A stretch of 64,000 bases of DNA from Hyphomicrobiales bacterium (GTDB taxonomy: Bacteria; Pseudomonadota; Alphaproteobacteria; Rhizobiales; Rhizobiaceae). Below the pieces are notes generated by a model. That model was not told the origin of the DNA. It was given only the letters and a program-made list of their open reading frames with translations, and searched no databases. This document shows, in pieces, positions 61,609-64,000 of the stretch. Each line of letters starts with the position of its first letter. Within the stretch, counting starts at the first letter, position 1. The position numbers and the translations under genes are program-made. The stretch spans positions 1,015,558 through 1,079,557 of the forward strand of contig UICE01000003.1 in NCBI GenBank assembly GCA_900471815.1, read 5' to 3'.

Positions 61609-62268
61609 ATGGGCCAATGGGCCGGCTATCTGCAACTTATCCTCGACGGTGCAATCGTCACCATCCAGCTGACGCTGATGGGCTCAGTGCTGGCATTGGT
61701 AATGGCATTTCTCGCCGGGCTTGGGAGATTATCTCGCATCGCTCCCGTTCGCTGGCTTGCGACGGCCTATATTGAATTTTTTCGTGGCACGTCGATTTTC
61801 GTACAATTATTCTGGGCCTATTTTGTGCTGCCGCTCTTTGGCTTTTCGCTCACGCCGTTGCAGGCGGGCGTGCTTGCGCTGGGCCTGAATGTAGGCGCTT
61901 ACGGCGCAGAAGTGGTTCGCGGAGCAGTCAAGTCCATTGGTAAAGAGCAATACGAGGCTTGTATCGCGCTCAATCTGACACGCTGGCAGGGCCTGCGCAA
62001 AATCATCCTGCCGCAGGCATTCGTCCTGATGCTTCCGACATTTGGTAATAATGCCATTGAGCTTTTAAAAGCTTCAGCTGTCGTATCGCTCATATCGCTT
62101 TCGGATATGACATTTCAGGCCCAAGTCGTACGTGCGCAAACCGGCAATACACTCGTCCCGTTTCTTACGATCCTTGTGCTGTACTTTCTTATCGCCAGCA
62201 TCATCTCCCTCGCAATCCGTGGTCTCGAGCGTTACCTGACGCGCGGCCTAGACGGCATCAGGTCATAG
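61609..62268 (+). CDS. ehuC: Ectoine/hydroxyectoine ABC transporter permease EhuC
   Basis: A 219-aa amino-acid-type permease with about five hydrophobic segments and the ATPase-contact loop IALNLTRWQGLRKIILPQAF. It is fused to nothing; EhuD is next, 9 bp away. The start is ATG 61609 after AAAGGTGG. Forms the translocation pore with EhuD. Confidence 0.9.
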   Translation: MGQWAGYLQLILDGAIVTIQLTLMGSVLALVMAFLAGLGRLSRIAPVRWLATAYIEFFRGTSIFVQLFWAYFVLPLFGFSLTPLQAGVLALGLNVGAYGAEVVRGAVKSIGKEQYEACIALNLTRWQGLRKIILPQAFVLMLPTFGNNAIELLKASAVVSLISLSDMTFQAQVVRAQTGNTLVPFLTILVLYFLIASIISLAIRGLERYLTRGLDGIRS

Positions 62269-62277
62269 GAGGCGAAA

Positions 62278-62934
62278 ATGGAATGGGATTGGGCTTTCGT
62301 CGTTCAAATTCTTCCAACGCTGATCGAAGGCGTGAAAATTACCATTATTGCCACCCTGCTCGGGTCGGTCCTGGCCGCGATTGTTGGGCTTGTTATTGCC
62401 ATTATACGCCGTTCCAGCAACCGGCTGATATCAATGCCAATGGGTTTTATTGCCGAGTTCATTCGCGGCACGCCATTGCTGGTGCAGCTCTACTTCATTT
62501 TCTACGTGTTGCCGGACCTCGGGGTTACGCTTTCGCCGCTCGTCGCAGGTGTCATCGGGCTCGGGCTGCATTACGGCACATACACGGCTGAAGTGTACCG
62601 CGCTGGCATTGATAATGTGGCGCGCGGCCAATGGGAGGCGGCAAAGGCATGCAATCTTAGCCCTTTCCAGACATGGACCCAGATTATCATGCCGCAGGCA
62701 TTGCCGCCGATGATCCCGGCTTTGGCTAACTATTTCATCGCCATGTTCAAGGAAACCCCGCTGCTTTCAGCGATCACGGTACTTGAGTTGATGAACCAGG
62801 CTCGCAGCATCGCCAACTACAATTACAGATATATTGAACCGATCACGATGGTTGGTGCGTTCTTCCTCGTCATTAGTGTCGTTTCTGTAATCGGGCTGCG
62901 TTGGCTGGAACGCCGATATGGCAAGATCGATTGA
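62278..62934 (+). CDS. ehuD: Ectoine/hydroxyectoine ABC transporter permease EhuD
   Basis: A 218-aa permease, partner of EhuC. The contact loop is ACNLSPFQTWTQIIMPQALP. LSAITVLELMNQARSIANY precedes the last span. It starts at ATG 62278 following AGGAGGCGAAA, a strong site. EutA follows 11 bp after the stop. Confidence 0.9.
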   Translation: MEWDWAFVVQILPTLIEGVKITIIATLLGSVLAAIVGLVIAIIRRSSNRLISMPMGFIAEFIRGTPLLVQLYFIFYVLPDLGVTLSPLVAGVIGLGLHYGTYTAEVYRAGIDNVARGQWEAAKACNLSPFQTWTQIIMPQALPPMIPALANYFIAMFKETPLLSAITVLELMNQARSIANYNYRYIEPITMVGAFFLVISVVSVIGLRWLERRYGKID

Positions 62935-62945
62935 GGAGTACAAAG

Positions 62946-63725
62946 ATGGACTCATTCCCGACTATTCGCCAGACGGACTTGCATCTTGATTTTGATGATC
63001 GGCCTTTATCAAAGCGCGTCGGCCTCCTCATTCTTGCCACCGATCACACGACCGAGCCGGACTTCCAGCGTATGGTGGCCAGCAGCAATATTGGCCTTTA
63101 TACGTCACGCATTCCCTATGCCAATCCAACCACACCTGGAAATCTGCGGCGTATGCTTCGTCCGATGAGCGAAGGCGCATGGATGATCCTGCCCGACGAA
63201 GAGCTTGATGCAATCTGTTATTCCTGCACGTCAGCCTCTGTGGTCATTGGCGATGATGAAATTGAGCATGCCATTCGGCAGGCCAAACCGAACGTGCCTG
63301 TGGTTACGCCCACATTGGCCGCCGTTAAGGCATTGGAGGCGTTCGATGCGAAAAGGATCAGCATTCTTACGCCTTACACGCTTGAGACCAGCACTCCAAT
63401 GGCGAGCTATTTCAGCGACAAGGGCTTTGAGATTGCGAATTTCAGCTGCTTTGGACTGGATGATGACCGGGAGATGGCAAGGATCAGCACAAAGTCATTG
63501 ATCTTGGCTGCACGCGAAACAATCGCCAGCGATGCGGATGCCCTGTTCATATCTTGCACTGCCGTTCGCGCAGCGGTTGTGGCGGCAGAAATCGAGCAGG
63601 CGATTGGCAAGCCAGTTGTGACCAGTAATCTTGCAACCGCATGGGCAACTCTGCGCATATGCGGTGACCACTCGTTTAAGCCTGAACGCGGCAGCCTGAT
63701 GGCTCAGCCCATGGCAAGCTGGTGA
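62946..63725 (+). CDS. eutA: Ectoine utilization protein EutA (Asp/Glu racemase-like)
   Basis: A 259-aa protein of the maleate isomerase/Asp-Glu-racemase fold. Cys91/Cys94 (CYSCTSAS) and Cys204 (FISCTAVRAA) are the likely catalytic pair for a racemase or isomerase. EutA, EutB and EutC are thought to convert hydroxyectoine-derived intermediates. ATG 62946 follows GAGGAG; the frame from 62901 lies in ehuD and is rejected. Confidence 0.88.
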   Translation: MDSFPTIRQTDLHLDFDDRPLSKRVGLLILATDHTTEPDFQRMVASSNIGLYTSRIPYANPTTPGNLRRMLRPMSEGAWMILPDEELDAICYSCTSASVVIGDDEIEHAIRQAKPNVPVVTPTLAAVKALEAFDAKRISILTPYTLETSTPMASYFSDKGFEIANFSCFGLDDDREMARISTKSLILAARETIASDADALFISCTAVRAAVVAAEIEQAIGKPVVTSNLATAWATLRICGDHSFKPERGSLMAQPMASW

Positions 63726-63727
63726 AA

Positions 63728-64000
63728 ATGGCTTCAAACCTCGTCAGCATAAACGATATTGAACGGGCGCATGATACCATTGCGGCTAAAGTCGTGCGAA
63801 CACCTACAGTTCAATCCGCATATCTTACTCGACAGCTGGGCGTCCCCGTCTGGCTGAAACTTGAACATCGGCAAACAACCGGTAGCTTCAAATTACGCGG
63901 CGCGACCAATGCATTGAGCCAGCTTTCCGAAGCTGAAAAGCGGCGCGGCGTTGTTGCTGCTTCAACAGGAAATCATGGCCGTGCACTTGCCTATGCTGCA
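63728..64000 (+). CDS. eutB: Ectoine utilization protein EutB, N-terminal part (3' end outside window)
   Basis: The first 91 residues of a threonine dehydratase-like, fold-type II PLP enzyme. The PLP lysine is Lys55 in TGSFKLRGA, and ASTGNHGRALAYAA is the phosphate-binding start. EutB would act with EutA and EutC on hydroxylated intermediates. ATG 63728 lies two bases after the eutA stop. The gene is open at the right edge. Confidence 0.88.
   Translation, partial: MASNLVSINDIERAHDTIAAKVVRTPTVQSAYLTRQLGVPVWLKLEHRQTTGSFKLRGATNALSQLSEAEKRRGVVAASTGNHGRALAYAA

Noticed and set aside
1-64000. CRISPR arrays, insertion sequences, integrases, rRNA genes
   Set aside because: No regularly spaced repeats, transposase or integrase motifs, or rRNA-like sequence seen; only one tRNA found.

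Overview
The window reads as a chromosomal segment of an alphaproteobacterium of the Rhizobiales, most likely Brucellaceae (Ochrobactrum/Brucella). The reasons are a BA14K-type surface protein, a RirA-type iron regulator with three cluster cysteines, Irr-like boxes on bfd-bfr, a Mur-like box on mntH, a phosphatidylcholine synthase, an alphaproteobacterial SOS box (GAAC-N7-GAAC) and the imuA-imuB-dnaE2 cassette. The genus is inferred from gene content only. No transposase, integrase, phage gene or CRISPR array was seen.

Layout. (1) 1-9.2 kb is an accessory catabolic region: the tail of a TetR regulator, two coupled AhpD/CMD-domain proteins, a LysR regulator coupled to an FAD oxidoreductase, a complete polar-amino-acid-type ABC importer, a second LysR regulator, and an exported MBL-fold protein that lacks most metal ligands. 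(2) 9.2-13.7 kb holds BA14K, a lipid kinase, a methyltransferase remnant, an ABC-F protein behind a structured leader with a 23-codon ORF, and a GST. (3) 13.8-18.4 kb is dense in very small genes (single-TM and two-TM proteins, a coiled-coil peptide, a lipoprotein, a DUF883-like protein, two paralogous 81-aa membrane proteins) and has two candidate small RNAs. (4) 18.5-20.4 kb is iron control and storage: rirA, bfd, bfr. (5) 20.4-25.2 kb is a BMP-type (nucleoside-like) ABC importer. (6) 25.3-34.7 kb carries qor-pcs, a UbiH-like hydroxylase, mntH, an AEC permease, hspQ, an IalB-family protein, a YejA-like binding protein and a FrnE-like DsbA protein. (7) 34.7-45.2 kb is core genome: mfd, sdhE, recG, glmS, glmU, ccdA and tRNA-Lys(UUU). 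(8) 45.2-47.9 kb has a methyltransferase, a hydrolase and a glycosyltransferase-like protein. (9) 48.1-53.6 kb is the SOS-controlled mutasome imuA-imuB-dnaE2. (10) 53.6-64.0 kb is an ectoine/5-hydroxyectoine uptake and degradation locus.

The ectoine locus has the order ehuA-ehuB-ehuC-ehuD-eutA-eutB, running off the right edge. Ahead of ehuA are a MocR-type regulator (EnuR), an AsnC/Lrp regulator and a divergent dehydrogenase-aminotransferase pair (DoeC/DoeD-like). Together these would import ectoine and carry diaminobutyrate to aspartate; eutC and the hydrolase/deacetylase genes should lie beyond the edge. Repeats of an ATCATGAC-type element flank the regulator.

The least explained parts are the ABC-F leader, the RNA structures at 15.2-15.7 kb, the MBL-fold protein with a lost metal site, and the CMD/FAD/ABC region at the left edge.
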